Shown: positions 8,396 to 17,046 of the stretch, piece by piece
How the letters are laid out: each line of letters opens with the position of its first letter
Position numbering within the stretch: position 1 is the stretch's first letter
Source: Bacillus fungorum
GTDB taxonomy: Bacteria; Bacillota; Bacilli; Bacillales; Bacillaceae_G
Direction: 5' to 3'
NCBI RefSeq assembly: GCF_002746455.1
Contig: NZ_NWUW01000008.1
Location: 62,001 to 126,000, forward strand
DNA: 64,000 bases
Made by a program: the position numbers and the translations under genes
The notes under the pieces: generated by a model
What the model saw: only the letters and a program-made list of their open reading frames with translations
What the model was told of the DNA's origin: nothing
The model's database searches: none

Positions 8396-8800
8396 ATGTA
8401 CACTTATAAATTACAACATGATCAACCAATCTGCGCAGAAAAAATAAAGAAGCTTTACGATTCTGTAGGTTGGTGGCCAGAAAGAAAAGAAATCGAAATT
8501 CAAAAAATGTTAAAGAATAGTATAGCAATTGGTGTATGGGAAGAAAATGAATTAATAGGTTTTGCTAGAGTTGTTTCTGATGGTGTTTTTCGAGCGTACA
8601 TAGAAGATGTTGTTGTACATGAGAGTGTGAGAAATAAAGGTATTGGAGAGAAGATGCTGACAATATTACTTCAAGAGATATCTCATGTTCATATTGTTAG
8701 TCTATTTTGCGGAGAGAAACTAATAAAGTTTTATGGTGAACAGCAGTTTCAAGCGACGAAACAAATTGTAATGCATCGTAATCAAATAGTGAAAGAATAA
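8396..8800 (+). CDS. GNAT family acetyltransferase
   Basis: 134 residues with the GNAT core IGFARVVSDGVFRAYIEDVV and acetyl-CoA loop VRNKGIGEKML, then a C-terminal FYGEQQFQATKQIVMHR. Start ATG 8396 after GGGAGAAAG. It is followed within 20 bp by the MmcQ/YjbR gene, so the two are probably cotranscribed. Substrate unknown. Confidence 0.85.
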   Translation: MYTYKLQHDQPICAEKIKKLYDSVGWWPERKEIEIQKMLKNSIAIGVWEENELIGFARVVSDGVFRAYIEDVVVHESVRNKGIGEKMLTILLQEISHVHIVSLFCGEKLIKFYGEQQFQATKQIVMHRNQIVKE

Positions 8801-8815
8801 GAGGTGACAATTAGA

Positions 8816-9169
8816 ATGAGTGCAACAAGAACATATTGTTTATCGAAAAGAAAAGCGACAGAAGATTCTCCAGATGGTTGGAATGCAACATGTATAAGGC
8901 TTAATAATAAAATATTTGCAATAGTAAACCATGAAGAAGGAGAAAAAGCTGCGATTACTTTAAAATGTGATCCAGAACTTGCACTAAGATTAAGAGAGGA
9001 GTATCCAGAAACAATCATTCCGGGGTATCATATGAATAAAAAACATTGGAATACAGTGTATATACATAAAGATGTAGAGCAGGTGCAAATTAATAAGATG
9101 ATTGATTGGTCGTATGATTTAGTTTTACAATCATTTTCAAAGAAAAAGCAGCAAGAGTTATTAGATTAA
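8816..9169 (+). CDS. MmcQ/YjbR family protein
   Basis: 117 residues from ATG 8816 (GAGGTGA at 8801-8807 gives 8-nt spacing; an upstream in-frame GTG at 8804 lies inside that site). The sequence DSPDGWNATCIRLNNKIFA, LKCDPELALRLREEYP, YHMNKKHWNTVY and a final YDLVLQSFSKK fit the MmcQ/YjbR (CyaY-like fold) family, often called DNA-binding although the function is not settled. Confidence 0.8.
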   Translation: MSATRTYCLSKRKATEDSPDGWNATCIRLNNKIFAIVNHEEGEKAAITLKCDPELALRLREEYPETIIPGYHMNKKHWNTVYIHKDVEQVQINKMIDWSYDLVLQSFSKKKQQELLD

Positions 9170-9190
9170 TATGTATGAGGGGTGGATGTA

Positions 9191-9898
9191 TTGAAAGACA
9201 CGATCAAAGATACATATGATAAATTAGCGAGTACATATAAAGAGAATCTAGATGTGGCAAATCCATATAACAGCTATTATGAAAGACCAGCGATGATGGA
9301 GATGATCCCAATGAAATTAGAAGGGCAGAGTATACTAGATGCTGGATGTGCAGCTGGATGGTATACTTCTCAATTTGTAGGAAGAGGAGCAAACGTTACT
9401 GCAATTGACGTAAGTTCTGAAATGGTAAAAGCTGCAAAGAAAAGTATGGGTGATAAAGCAACGTTTCTTTGTCATGACTTGCAAGAAGTATTGCCATTTG
9501 AAGATAATACTTTTGATGTTATTGTAAGTTCGTTAACTCTTCATTATTTAGAAAATTGGAATAAAGTATTTCAGGAATTTCATCGAGTATTGAAGCCTGG
9601 TGGAGAATTTATATACTCCATTCATCATCCTTTTATGGACTTTACAAAGTTTCCTTGTGAAAATTATTTCGAAAATCAATTATTAGTAGATACTTGGGTT
9701 AAACCAAATATTACAATAGAGGTTAGCTTTTTTAGAAGGTCACTTCAAGATATAATTAATGAAACAACAAATTATTTTGTGTTAGAAAAAATGGTTGAAC
9801 CAAGGCCTATTGAAAAGATGAAAGAAGCAAACGAAAAGTCATATCATTATTTAAATGCAAATCCACATTTTCTTATTATAAAAGCCATTAAAAAATAG
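9191..9898 (+). CDS. Class I SAM-dependent methyltransferase
   Basis: About 235 residues. SAM-binding motif I is [20 protein letters not shown], the acidic motif II is [14 protein letters not shown] and the motif IV region is [20 protein letters not shown], followed by [16 protein letters not shown]. This is a UbiE/Methyltransf_11-type enzyme; the substrate is unknown. TTG 9191 is chosen because AGGGGTGG at 9178-9185 is well spaced from it; a GTG at 9182 is the alternative. The stop codon lies inside the terminator stem. Confidence 0.8.
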   Translation: MKDTIKDTYDKLASTYKENLDVANPYNSYYERPAMMEMIPMKLEGQSILDAGCAAGWYTSQFVGRGANVTAIDVSSEMVKAAKKSMGDKATFLCHDLQEVLPFEDNTFDVIVSSLTLHYLENWNKVFQEFHRVLKPGGEFIYSIHHPFMDFTKFPCENYFENQLLVDTWVKPNITIEVSFFRRSLQDIINETTNYFVLEKMVEPRPIEKMKEANEKSYHYLNANPHFLIIKAIKK

Positions 9899-9930
9899 CT
9901 AGTAAAATAATTATATTTTACTAGCTATTT
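9893..9930 (+). terminator. Perfect 17-bp hairpin overlapping the stop codon
   Basis: AAATAGCTAGTAAAATA (9893-9909) pairs exactly with 9914-9930, leaving a 4-nt loop. The methyltransferase TAG (9896-9898) is within the left arm. The T-rich tail is weak, so efficiency is uncertain. Confidence 0.65.
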
Positions 9931-9963
9931 ACAGTTTTAAATTACATATTAGGAGATCTTGTG

Positions 9964-10350
9964 ATGAATATGAAACGAAATAGATTATTATATGCACTGT
10001 TTACTATCGTTGTAATTATTTTAGGTCTTAGTTCAAGAAAGTTAGCTTTTGCGTTACCTCATCTATTAAACGATTACTTAGGTGATGCTTTATGGGCATT
10101 GATGATTTTTACAGGGTTCGGATTTTTATTTCCTAAAATAGAAACGAAGAAATTGGCTTTTATAAGTTTAATGTTTTGCTACGGGATTGAAGTGAGCCAA
10201 TTATACCATGCCGAATGGATAGATAACATTCGTGCAACGACTTTAGGTGGACTCGTATTAGGTTACGGATTTTTGTGGAGTGATTTAGTAGCTTATACAA
10301 TCGGTGTTGGGATTGGAATATTTTGCGAGTTTATGTTACGGAAAAAATAA
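9964..10350 (+). CDS. DUF2809 family membrane protein
   Basis: About 128 residues with four hydrophobic segments. The segments SSRKLAFALPHLLNDYLGDA, LWALMIFTGFGFLFP and IEVSQLYHAEWIDNIRATTLG are characteristic of DUF2809. Start ATG 9964 follows AGGAG (9951-9955); GTG 9961 is the alternative. Function unknown. It begins a run of same-strand genes continuing to the glycosyltransferase. Confidence 0.8.
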   Translation: MNMKRNRLLYALFTIVVIILGLSSRKLAFALPHLLNDYLGDALWALMIFTGFGFLFPKIETKKLAFISLMFCYGIEVSQLYHAEWIDNIRATTLGGLVLGYGFLWSDLVAYTIGVGIGIFCEFMLRKK

Positions 10351-10371
10351 GAGATTTAAAAAGGGGTATTT

Positions 10372-10890
10372 ATGAAAAAAATAATATTAATAGGTTCTGG
10401 TGGTTCAGGAAAATCTACATTAGCAAAAAAGTTAGGGAATAAATTAAATATTAAAGTGCATCATCTTGATGCGTTATTTTGGAAACCAAATTGGGAGGGT
10501 GTTTCGAAAGAGGAGCAAAGAACAGTCCAAAATGAATTAGTTAAAGGGGAAAAGTGGATTATTGATGGGAATTATGGCGGGACAATGGACATAAGAATTA
10601 ACGCAGCTGATACAATTATCTTTCTTGATATTCATAGAACAATATGTGTTTATCGTGCTTTTAAAAGGGTTGTACAATATCGGAATAAAACAAGACCGGA
10701 TATGGGTGCTGGATGTGAAGAAAGGTTTGACTTGCGATTTCTCAAATGGATATGGGAATATCCTAAAACGAAACGACCTTCAATTTTAAAGAGGCTAAAT
10801 CAATTAAATAAGGATAAAGATGTTATTATTTTAAACTCTTCAAATGAAGTAAGACTATTTTTAGAGAAGTACGATACCATAAATAGTTAG
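10372..10890 (+). CDS. P-loop kinase-like protein (FlaR / DNA topology modulation family)
   Basis: 172 residues with an N-terminal Walker A GSGGSGKSTLAKKLG, the HHLDALFWKPNW segment and EKWIIDGNYGGTMDIRI, which are hallmarks of the small adenylate-kinase-like proteins annotated as DNA topology modulation protein FlaR. A nucleotide or small-molecule kinase activity is likely; the name is historical. Start ATG 10372 after AAAGGGG. Confidence 0.8.
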   Translation: MKKIILIGSGGSGKSTLAKKLGNKLNIKVHHLDALFWKPNWEGVSKEEQRTVQNELVKGEKWIIDGNYGGTMDIRINAADTIIFLDIHRTICVYRAFKRVVQYRNKTRPDMGAGCEERFDLRFLKWIWEYPKTKRPSILKRLNQLNKDKDVIILNSSNEVRLFLEKYDTINS

Positions 10891-10922
10891 ATTATAAAAA
10901 GAAGTAACATGGGGGGATAGGA

Positions 10923-11600
10923 TTGAATAGATTCATTGGCCCGGTTGATTCTAATATGGTGAAAATTCCAGCAGGAAAAATAGAATTAAGAGATGATCGA
11001 ATAAAAAAAGAATGGCAAGTTCAAATAAAACCATTTTTTCTGGCAAAGTATGTTGTAACAGCAGAATTATATTATGCAATTACGAATCGTGTACTAAATG
11101 GTAATGAAAATAGTAATAAACCTGTTGTAAATATTTCATGGCATGATGCAATTGCTTTTTGTAATTTACTTTCTAAAACAGCAGGATTTACAGAGTATTA
11201 TTCTATACATGATGATGGGAAAAAGGTTAGTTGTAACTTACATTCAAATGGTTACCGATTACCTTCTGAAGCAGAGTGGCAATACGCATGTAAAGCAGGT
11301 ACACCGGGATATACATATGGCGAACTTCAAAAAATAGCATGGTATAATGAAAATTCAAATGGACAAATTCAAGAGGTCGGTAAAAAAGAGCCGAATGCAT
11401 GGGGGATTTATGATATGTTAGGAAACGTTTGGGAATGTTGCTATGATTTGTATGATGAAAAGGTATATGGATCGTACCGAATTTTCCGAGGTGGTAGTTG
11501 GGCTGAAACTGCGAGAGGTTGCGGTGCTACTTGTCGCCGGCGTAGCCATCCAACATTTCATATAGATGATCTTGGGTTTAGGCTTGCAAGGTCAATTTAA
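10923..11600 (+). CDS. FGE-sulfatase / SUMF1 family protein lacking one catalytic cysteine
   Basis: 225 residues of the formylglycine-generating-enzyme fold: FFLAKYVVTAELYYAI, PVVNISWHDAIAFCNLLS, YRLPSEAEWQYACKAG, WGIYDMLGNVWECCYDLYD and FRGGSWAETARGC, ending GFRLARSI. In true FGE the stretch after RGGS carries two copper-binding cysteines about five residues apart; here the first position is Glu and only the second Cys is kept, so sulfatase activation is doubtful. The protein is short (C-type lectin-like core only). TTG 10923 follows GGGGGGAT. Confidence 0.78.
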   Translation: MNRFIGPVDSNMVKIPAGKIELRDDRIKKEWQVQIKPFFLAKYVVTAELYYAITNRVLNGNENSNKPVVNISWHDAIAFCNLLSKTAGFTEYYSIHDDGKKVSCNLHSNGYRLPSEAEWQYACKAGTPGYTYGELQKIAWYNENSNGQIQEVGKKEPNAWGIYDMLGNVWECCYDLYDEKVYGSYRIFRGGSWAETARGCGATCRRRSHPTFHIDDLGFRLARSI

Positions 11601-11685
11601 TAAAAGAATGGTATTTAACAAAAAGTTTGGAGAGTATCCATATACTTAACATGTTAGAAAAGATTTGACGTGAGGAGAGTTTATA

Positions 11686-12879
11686 ATGGTACGTGTTTTA
11701 TTCATTAATACTGGATCAGAAGGACATACAAATCCAACATTACAAGTTGTAGAAGAATTGGTTTCGCGCGGGGAAGAGGTCGTTTATTTTTCAATAGAAG
11801 CTTTCAGAGAGCGAATTGAGAAGACAGGTGCGACGGTACGAACAATTGATGATCAAAAATTTATAAAAGCATTTCTTTCCGGTGGCCGAAATTATTTACA
11901 AGAAAGAATAAATGGTCTTTTACATACAGCAGATATTATTATACCAAGTGTTCTTGAACAAATTGAAGGGGAACATTTTGATTATATGATTCATGATTCA
12001 ATGTTTGGCTGTGGCCGTATAATTGCTCAAATTCTCAATCTTCCTGCCATAAATTCGTGCACATCCTTTGCGCAGGATGAAAAATCATTTGAACAAATGT
12101 TAGACCACTTGTCTAAAAATATCCCAGTGGAAATTCAGGATAAGATACATAATGATTTTGAAAGCTTAACTAAGGGAATTGCAGAAAAATATAGTGTTGA
12201 AATAAACTCACCGTATGAAGTTTTCTGTAATCCTGCGCCACTTACTATTGTGTATACAATAAAAGAATTCCAACCATTTGGAGATATGTTTGATGAAACA
12301 TTTAAATTTGTAGGTCCATCTATCTCTACACAAGTAAAAAATGAAGAGTTTGATTTTACTACAATTGAAGAAAAAAGCCCGATTTACATTTCATTAGGTA
12401 CTGTTTTTAATGAAGCATTTGATTTTTATAAACTATGTATGAAGGCGTTTGGGAATAGTGATCATACAATTGTGATGTCTATTGGTAATAAAACGAAAAT
12501 AAGTGATTTAGGTGAAATTCCTAAAAACTTCATTGTCAAAAACTATGTACCACAAACTAAACTACTTGCATATACAAAATTATTTATTACACATGGCGGG
12601 ATGAACAGTACGCATGAAGGACTATATAACGGGATTCCACTTATTGTAATTCCGCAAAGTGCAGATCAGCCAGTAATCGCAAAGCAAGTGGAGAATCTCG
12701 GAGCTGGGGTTAAGTTGTCTATGAAGGAATTAACTGAGGAACAACTACGTGAAAGTGTAGAACTCGTATTAAATAACTCTTCATATAAAGAAGCTGCTTT
12801 GAGTTTGAAGGAGTCTCTTCGGAAATCTGGTGGGTATAAACAAGCTGTTGATGAAATTTCTACATTTGTAGGTCAGTAA
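11686..12879 (+). CDS. Macrolide-type (MGT family) glycosyltransferase
   Basis: 397 residues, GT-B fold, GT1 family. N-terminal FINTGSEGHTNPTLQVVEEL; the C-terminal nucleotide-sugar binding block is ITHGGMNSTHEGLYNGIPLI with IPQSADQPVIAKQVENLGAG. Bacillus homologues (YjiC/YdhE type) use UDP-glucose on macrolides, flavonoids and other acceptors. Start ATG 11686 follows GAGGAGAG. The acceptor is unknown; detoxification is a reasonable inference. Confidence 0.88.
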   Translation: MVRVLFINTGSEGHTNPTLQVVEELVSRGEEVVYFSIEAFRERIEKTGATVRTIDDQKFIKAFLSGGRNYLQERINGLLHTADIIIPSVLEQIEGEHFDYMIHDSMFGCGRIIAQILNLPAINSCTSFAQDEKSFEQMLDHLSKNIPVEIQDKIHNDFESLTKGIAEKYSVEINSPYEVFCNPAPLTIVYTIKEFQPFGDMFDETFKFVGPSISTQVKNEEFDFTTIEEKSPIYISLGTVFNEAFDFYKLCMKAFGNSDHTIVMSIGNKTKISDLGEIPKNFIVKNYVPQTKLLAYTKLFITHGGMNSTHEGLYNGIPLIVIPQSADQPVIAKQVENLGAGVKLSMKELTEEQLRESVELVLNNSSYKEAALSLKESLRKSGGYKQAVDEISTFVGQ

Positions 12880-13010
12880 TAAATAGAAAATAATAGATTT
12901 TCAAAAAAAGTGGTATTAATTGGAATTTATGCTCTTTATCCTGTATGATGAAAATGAGGATATTCTAATATTATTATAGCTAATAAAAGGGGAAGGTAGG
13001 AGGAGTTGTC

Positions 13011-13373
13011 ATGAAAAACTTAAAAACGGCTATGACGTTGGTACAATCACATCTTAATGAAAATGAGATTATTGAAAATAGCCTATATGGAATGTTTCAA
13101 TATCAAGTATTTGGTATGGGTGGTCAAAGAAAAGGGATATTGGTCGCTACAAATGAACGTATGTGTTTTTATACAAAATATTTAGGAAGTGAAACGTTTA
13201 AAGTATTTGATTATGCCAAAATTAATTCGATAGAGGTAGAAAAAGGGTTATTAACAGGAAAGAAAATCATTTTTTATCATGATGGCGAACGTGAAGTGAT
13301 GAATTTAATTGAAGAAGGTGACTTGGAGGGGTTTGCAGTATTTGTAAAAGAAAAAATTATGATCTTGAAATAA
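13011..13373 (+). CDS. PH-domain-containing protein
   Basis: 120 residues. Sequence GMFQYQVFGMGGQRKGILVATNERMCFY followed by YAKINSIEVEKGLLTGKKIIFYHDGE has the alternating beta pattern of bacterial pleckstrin-homology-like (bPH) domains. No signal or membrane segment. Start ATG 13011 after GTAGGAGGAG. Role unknown. Confidence 0.7.
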   Translation: MKNLKTAMTLVQSHLNENEIIENSLYGMFQYQVFGMGGQRKGILVATNERMCFYTKYLGSETFKVFDYAKINSIEVEKGLLTGKKIIFYHDGEREVMNLIEEGDLEGFAVFVKEKIMILK

Positions 13374-13470
13374 AGAAGTTTGTTTTTTAAATTCGCTTCT
13401 CAAATTAAACAATATTATTATTTGTTAAAATCGAAAACATTAAAACAAAAAACAAATTTTAAATAACTTC

Positions 13471-13515
13471 AATAACCTCCCATCAAACAGTTTGATGGGA
13501 GGTTATTGCCTTTCT
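13471..13515 (+). terminator. Strong hairpin, terminator-like
   Basis: A perfect 17-bp stem, AATAACCTCCCATCAAA (13471-13487) / TTTGATGGGAGGTTATT (13491-13507), with a 3-nt loop. The following tract GCCTTTCT is only modestly T-rich. It lies 97 bp after the PH-domain gene. Confidence 0.65.
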
Positions 13516-13553
13516 GAAGATAAAAATAAAGAGCTTTATTATCCTTATACATA

Positions 13554-13910
13554 GAAGCTCCAAAAGGGTTCCCGCAAGGCGGCCCGGTTGATGGGCAAAT
13601 CGCTTCTGCAGGTGGTAAATTTGGTGGTATTTTAGATCAACAAACAGCCGATCGTTGGTTTAAAAATACAATCACATGCGGGGAAAATACATTTACTTGG
13701 AAGTATACAGCGCCTCATTTAACGAGTAAATGGCATTACTATATCACAAGAATTGAAAGCGCTTCATATGAAGAGTGGGATGCAAAGAAAGCATATGAAA
13801 AGGGCGATAGAGTTCTACACGAGGGAAAAGTATATGAAGCAGTCCAGAGTTATAAAGGAAAGGGGGATCTCAACTGGATTTATGCCTTATCATTATGGAA
13901 AACAATATAA
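13554..13910 (+). pseudogene. Relic of a chitin-active AA10 lytic polysaccharide monooxygenase
   Basis: An open frame without a start codon from 13554 to TAA 13908-13910. The first part reads APKGFPQGGPVDGQIAS, GILDQQTADRWFKN, FTWKYTAPHLTSKWHYYIT, which is the middle of a Bacillus AA10 (CBP21/GbpA-like) chitin monooxygenase. It then jumps directly to SYEEWDAKKAYEKGDRVL and GKVYEAVQSYKGKG, a C-terminal CBM5/12-type chitin-binding module. The signal peptide, N-terminal copper His and the central part are missing, so this is a 5'-truncated, internally deleted remnant. Confidence 0.82.
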
Positions 13911-13987
13911 GCTTTACCTAGGTATGAACTGAGAGATAATGGGCTTTGATGCAAAAGGAAATCTTGAGAATTCACTTTTCTATTAAT

Positions 13988-14040
13988 AAAAAAGGGTAGT
14001 ATATGACTACATAAAGTAGTTTCATATACTACCCTTTTTA
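13988..14040. terminator. Long bidirectional terminator
   Basis: AAAAAGGGTAGTATATGA pairs with TCATATACTACCCTTTTT, with an inner CTAC/GTAG. It separates the LPMO relic (plus) from the YjcF-like gene (minus), with T runs in both directions. Confidence 0.85.
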
Positions 14041-14475
14041 TTATGATAACATTTTCGTCATAAGTATATGTGGAATACCGTCTTCCATAAATACATCAGA
14101 AGAAGTTTGATAACCTAATTTTTTATAAAATCCTTCAGCTTGTGTTTGGCCGTGTAGTTTTACTTTTGTTGCTTCTTTTTTTCGAGCAATCTCTTCTAAT
14201 GCTTGAATAATTACTTTACCTAAACCGTATTTACGATAGTCTTTTAAAATGCAAATGCGCTCTAATTTTCCAGCACCATCAACAAATCGTATACGACCTG
14301 TACCTACAGGGAGCTCGTTATAATAAACTAAAATATGTTTACAATTCTCACCGATTTCATCAAATGTATCAAATTCATCTTCAAGTGGGACACCTTGTTC
14401 TTTTACAAATACTTCTTTTCGAATGTGAAAGGCAGTTTCTAAATCTGTAAGTTCTGTTATGAGTTTGGAATGCAA
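14041..14475 (-). CDS. GNAT acetyltransferase, YjcF-like
   Basis: 144 residues. FHIRKEVFVKEQGVPLEDEFDTFD and GKLERICILKDYRKYGLGKVIIQALEE, then AQTQAEGFY-type FYKKLGYQ and PHILMTKML, closely fit the Bacillus YjcF/ElaA-like branch of GNAT. The start is TTG at 14475, with AAAGGG about 9 nt upstream on the minus strand. Substrate unknown. Confidence 0.82.
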   Translation of the reverse strand: MHSKLITELTDLETAFHIRKEVFVKEQGVPLEDEFDTFDEIGENCKHILVYYNELPVGTGRIRFVDGAGKLERICILKDYRKYGLGKVIIQALEEIARKKEATKVKLHGQTQAEGFYKKLGYQTSSDVFMEDGIPHILMTKMLS

Positions 14476-14550
14476 ATTGTTCAGCCCTTTCTAGTGTAAT
14501 GTGCTTTTGTTTTCATAGTATATCATAATGATACGACATAAAGAGAAAAT

Positions 14551-14580
14551 AAAAAAGCTGACTGTAAGAGTCAGCTTTCA
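14551..14580 (-). terminator. Terminator of the ferredoxin-rpiA operon
   Basis: AAAAAAGCTGACT (14551-14563) and AGTCAGCTTT form the stem; on the minus strand it ends in a T run just after the rpiA stop codon. Confidence 0.85.
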
Positions 14581-15243
14581 TTATAATTCCTTTATCCCAT
14601 TTTTTGTTCCAATAATCGCCTTACTAGTCATATTAACAAACAAGCCTGTTTCAACTACACCTGTAATCATTTTTAATTGAGTGTGTAAATTGGCAGGATT
14701 AGTTATGTTATGAGGGAATACACAATCTATAATCATGTTATTGTTATCAGTAATAAAGGCTTCATTATTTTTTAAACGTAACGTTGTTTGGCAACCTAAA
14801 GCTTGAATTTTATTTTCGGTTTGTTTCCATGAAAAAGGTATGATTTCAACAGGTAATGGGAAAGTACCTAAACGGGTCACAACTTTTGATTTATCAGCGA
14901 TAATTATAAGTTTGTTGGAGGACGAGGCTACAATTTTCTCTCGAAGTAATGCACCACCGCCACCTTTGATAAGCTGTAAATTAGAATCAATTTCATCCGC
15001 TCCATCAATTGTAAGATCAAGACTTTGTACGTCGTTTAACGAAATCAGGGGGATGTTTAGTTGCTGTGCTAATGCTTCTGTTTCCTTTGATGTCGGTACA
15101 GCTTGAAATGATAGTCCTTCTTTGACACGTTCACCTAATTTTTGTATCGCCCAGTATACAGTAGAACCTGTTCCAAGCCCAACTTTCATTCCATCTTTTA
15201 CATAGTCAGCAGCATATTCACCTGCGAGCTGTTTTAAATTCAT
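14581..15243 (-). CDS. rpiA: Ribose-5-phosphate isomerase A
   Basis: 220 residues from ATG 15243. Motifs VGLGTGSTVYWAIQKLGE, FQAVPTSKETEALA, LTIDGADEID and LIKGGGGALLREKIVA are those of RpiA, which interconverts ribose 5-phosphate and ribulose 5-phosphate in the non-oxidative pentose phosphate pathway. The frame opens 48 bp earlier, but GGAG lies just before 15243 and homology begins there. It follows the ferredoxin gene with a 4-bp gap, so they form an operon. Confidence 0.93.
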   Translation of the reverse strand: MNLKQLAGEYAADYVKDGMKVGLGTGSTVYWAIQKLGERVKEGLSFQAVPTSKETEALAQQLNIPLISLNDVQSLDLTIDGADEIDSNLQLIKGGGGALLREKIVASSSNKLIIIADKSKVVTRLGTFPLPVEIIPFSWKQTENKIQALGCQTTLRLKNNEAFITDNNNMIIDCVFPHNITNPANLHTQLKMITGVVETGLFVNMTSKAIIGTKNGIKEL

Positions 15244-15247
15244 CACT

Positions 15248-15568
15248 TTACTCCGCCGGACGTGGTCCAGCATCAAGACTTGAATTTTCAACAGTAAGTA
15301 CCGGACGAACGACTATATCTTTATGTACGCGCATTTGACACGATAAGCGTAAATGATCTTCAATTCCTTTTTCCGTCATCGCATTCTTTTCATTCGTACT
15401 CACTTCACAGAAATCACCTGCTATAATTTCTACTCTACAAGTTGTGCAACGTGCTTTTCCTCCGCAACGATGAAGTATGTGTACACCGTTGTCTTCAATC
15501 GCTAATACTAATTTTGTGCCTTCTTTTACATCAAACGTTCCCGCACCTTCAATTGTTAATTTTGGCAA
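15248..15568 (-). CDS. 2Fe-2S ferredoxin
   Basis: 106 residues. Cluster ligands are in CGGKARCTTC (C-x5-C-x2-C), plus a fourth Cys in LRLSCQM, the pattern of plant/adrenodoxin-type 2Fe-2S ferredoxins. Cytosolic electron carrier; its reductase and partner are not in the window. ATG 15568 follows GAGGAGG on the minus strand. The link to rpiA is only positional. Confidence 0.9.
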   Translation of the reverse strand: MPKLTIEGAGTFDVKEGTKLVLAIEDNGVHILHRCGGKARCTTCRVEIIAGDFCEVSTNEKNAMTEKGIEDHLRLSCQMRVHKDIVVRPVLTVENSSLDAGPRPAE

Positions 15569-15711
15569 ATTTGTTCCTCCTCACGTAAAATTGTACATAA
15601 CATATTTATGACCGCGAATTATTGAACATAAACATAATTTTTTTATATGCCCCGTAACTTTTTTATTTGTTGAATCGTTAATTAAGTAAGCGCTGAAAAG
15701 GAGTGGTTATT

Positions 15712-16398
15712 TTGTGCACAAAAGTAACTCATATTTTAAAAAATCATATCGATATGAATCATTCAAATATAAACTTTTTAATTGAGCAATACGGAGAGTT
15801 GAAAAGGTACTGTACATTTTTAACGAAAAATAAATGGGACGGCGAAGATCTTGCCCAAGAAACAGTTTGTAAAGTTCTTCAAAAATATAGTAATAAAGAT
15901 ATTTGTATGACACTTGTATATAAAATAGCTAGAAATCGTTGGATAGATCAGATGAAATCAAAATCAGTTCATGAAAAAATAAGAGACCCAATTACTTTTG
16001 AAGAACCACAAGAGAACATTGCAGATTTGCATGAAATGGTAGGGAAAGTATTATCGTCATTAAATGTACAGCAATCCGCAATTTTATTATTAAAGGATGT
16101 TTTTCAATATAGCATCGCTGATATTGCTAAAGTATGTTCGGTATCAGAAGGTGCAGTGAAAGCTTCTTTATTTCGGAGTAGAAATAGGCTGAAAACTGTA
16201 AGTGAAGAAGGGATTGAAGTAGTCGAATTCACAGATGATATGGAAGTTGTAGTAACGTCTATTCGTGAGGAGAGACCGGAATTATTAACGAAACTGCTTC
16301 CGACGATAGATTTTACTAAGTTACCATCTAAACAGCCAGTCTTATTATTTAATGTGAAAAAACCTTCTTCCTACAGTTGTATGCTTTGCGTTGCATAA
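15712..16398 (+). CDS. Sigma-70 family (ECF-like) RNA polymerase sigma factor with extended C-terminal tail
   Basis: About 228 residues from TTG 15712 (AGGAG at 15699-15703, 8-nt spacing). Region 2 is WDGEDLAQETVCKVLQKY and LVYKIARNRWIDQMKSK; region 4 is LNVQQSAILLLKDVFQYSIA followed by a helix-turn-helix VSEGAVKASLFRSRNRLK. About 70 residues extend beyond region 4 and end in a CxxC (CMLCVA). There is no adjacent anti-sigma gene; instead a clpP paralogue begins 21 bp after the stop. The regulon is unknown. Confidence 0.85.
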   Translation: MCTKVTHILKNHIDMNHSNINFLIEQYGELKRYCTFLTKNKWDGEDLAQETVCKVLQKYSNKDICMTLVYKIARNRWIDQMKSKSVHEKIRDPITFEEPQENIADLHEMVGKVLSSLNVQQSAILLLKDVFQYSIADIAKVCSVSEGAVKASLFRSRNRLKTVSEEGIEVVEFTDDMEVVVTSIREERPELLTKLLPTIDFTKLPSKQPVLLFNVKKPSSYSCMLCVA

Positions 16399-16419
16399 CA
16401 ATTATTGGAGGGATATAAA

Positions 16420-17001
16420 ATGAATGCAATTCCATATGTTGTAGAACAAACGAAATTAGGAGAACGTTCCTATGATATATATTCAAGGTTATTGAAAGAC
16501 CGTATTATTATTATCGGTTCAGAAATAAATGATCAAGTAGCGAGTAGTGTCGTAGCTCAATTATTATTTTTAGAAGCAGAAGATGCAGAGAAAGATATAT
16601 TCTTATACATCAATAGCCCCGGAGGTTCAACGACAGCAGGTTTTGCCATATTAGATACGATGAATTTAATTAAACCAGATGTACAAACGCTATGCATGGG
16701 CTTTGCAGCATCATTTGGTGCATTGTTATTATTATCCGGTGCCAAAGGAAAACGGTTTGCGCTCCCTAATAGTGAAATTATGATTCATCAACCGCTTGGT
16801 GGTGTAAAAGGGCAAGCAACAGAAATTGAAATTACAGCAAAAAGAATATTGAAATTAAAGCATGACATTAATAAAATTATTGCTGACAGAACAGGACAGC
16901 CAATCGGAAAAATAGCACATGATACGGAAAGAGATTATTTTATGACAGCAGAGGAAGCTAAAGAATATGGGATTGTTGATGGGGTCGTTGAGAAAAAATA
17001 A
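16420..17001 (+). CDS. clpP: ClpP-type proteolytic subunit (ClpP paralogue)
   Basis: 193 residues from ATG 16420 after GGAGGG. The catalytic triad is visible at the standard numbers: Ser98 in [10 protein letters not shown], His123 in IMIHQPLGG and Asp172 in [13 protein letters not shown]. The active-site surroundings (GFAASFG rather than GMAASMG) differ from the housekeeping ClpP, consistent with the second ClpP found in the B. cereus group. It forms barrel protease complexes with Clp ATPases. Cotranscription with the sigma factor upstream is likely. Confidence 0.9.
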   Translation: MNAIPYVVEQTKLGERSYDIYSRLLKDRIIIIGSEINDQVASSVVAQLLFLEAEDAEKDIFLYINSPGGSTTAGFAILDTMNLIKPDVQTLCMGFAASFGALLLLSGAKGKRFALPNSEIMIHQPLGGVKGQATEIEITAKRILKLKHDINKIIADRTGQPIGKIAHDTERDYFMTAEEAKEYGIVDGVVEKK

Positions 17002-17004
17002 CAT

Positions 17005-17046
17005 AAAACAGGCTAGAGAATATACTAATTCTCTAGCTTGTTTTAT
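17005..17046. terminator. Bidirectional terminator between clpP and opuAC
   Basis: AAAACAGGCTAGAGAA (17005-17020) pairs with TTCTCTAGCTTGTTTT (17029-17044), with one G-T pair. It serves converging genes. Confidence 0.85.

Noticed and set aside
13752-13767. cre-like sequence TTGAAAGCGCTTCA
   Set aside because: It lies inside the former coding region of the LPMO relic, with no promoter nearby, and the last fixed C is missing.
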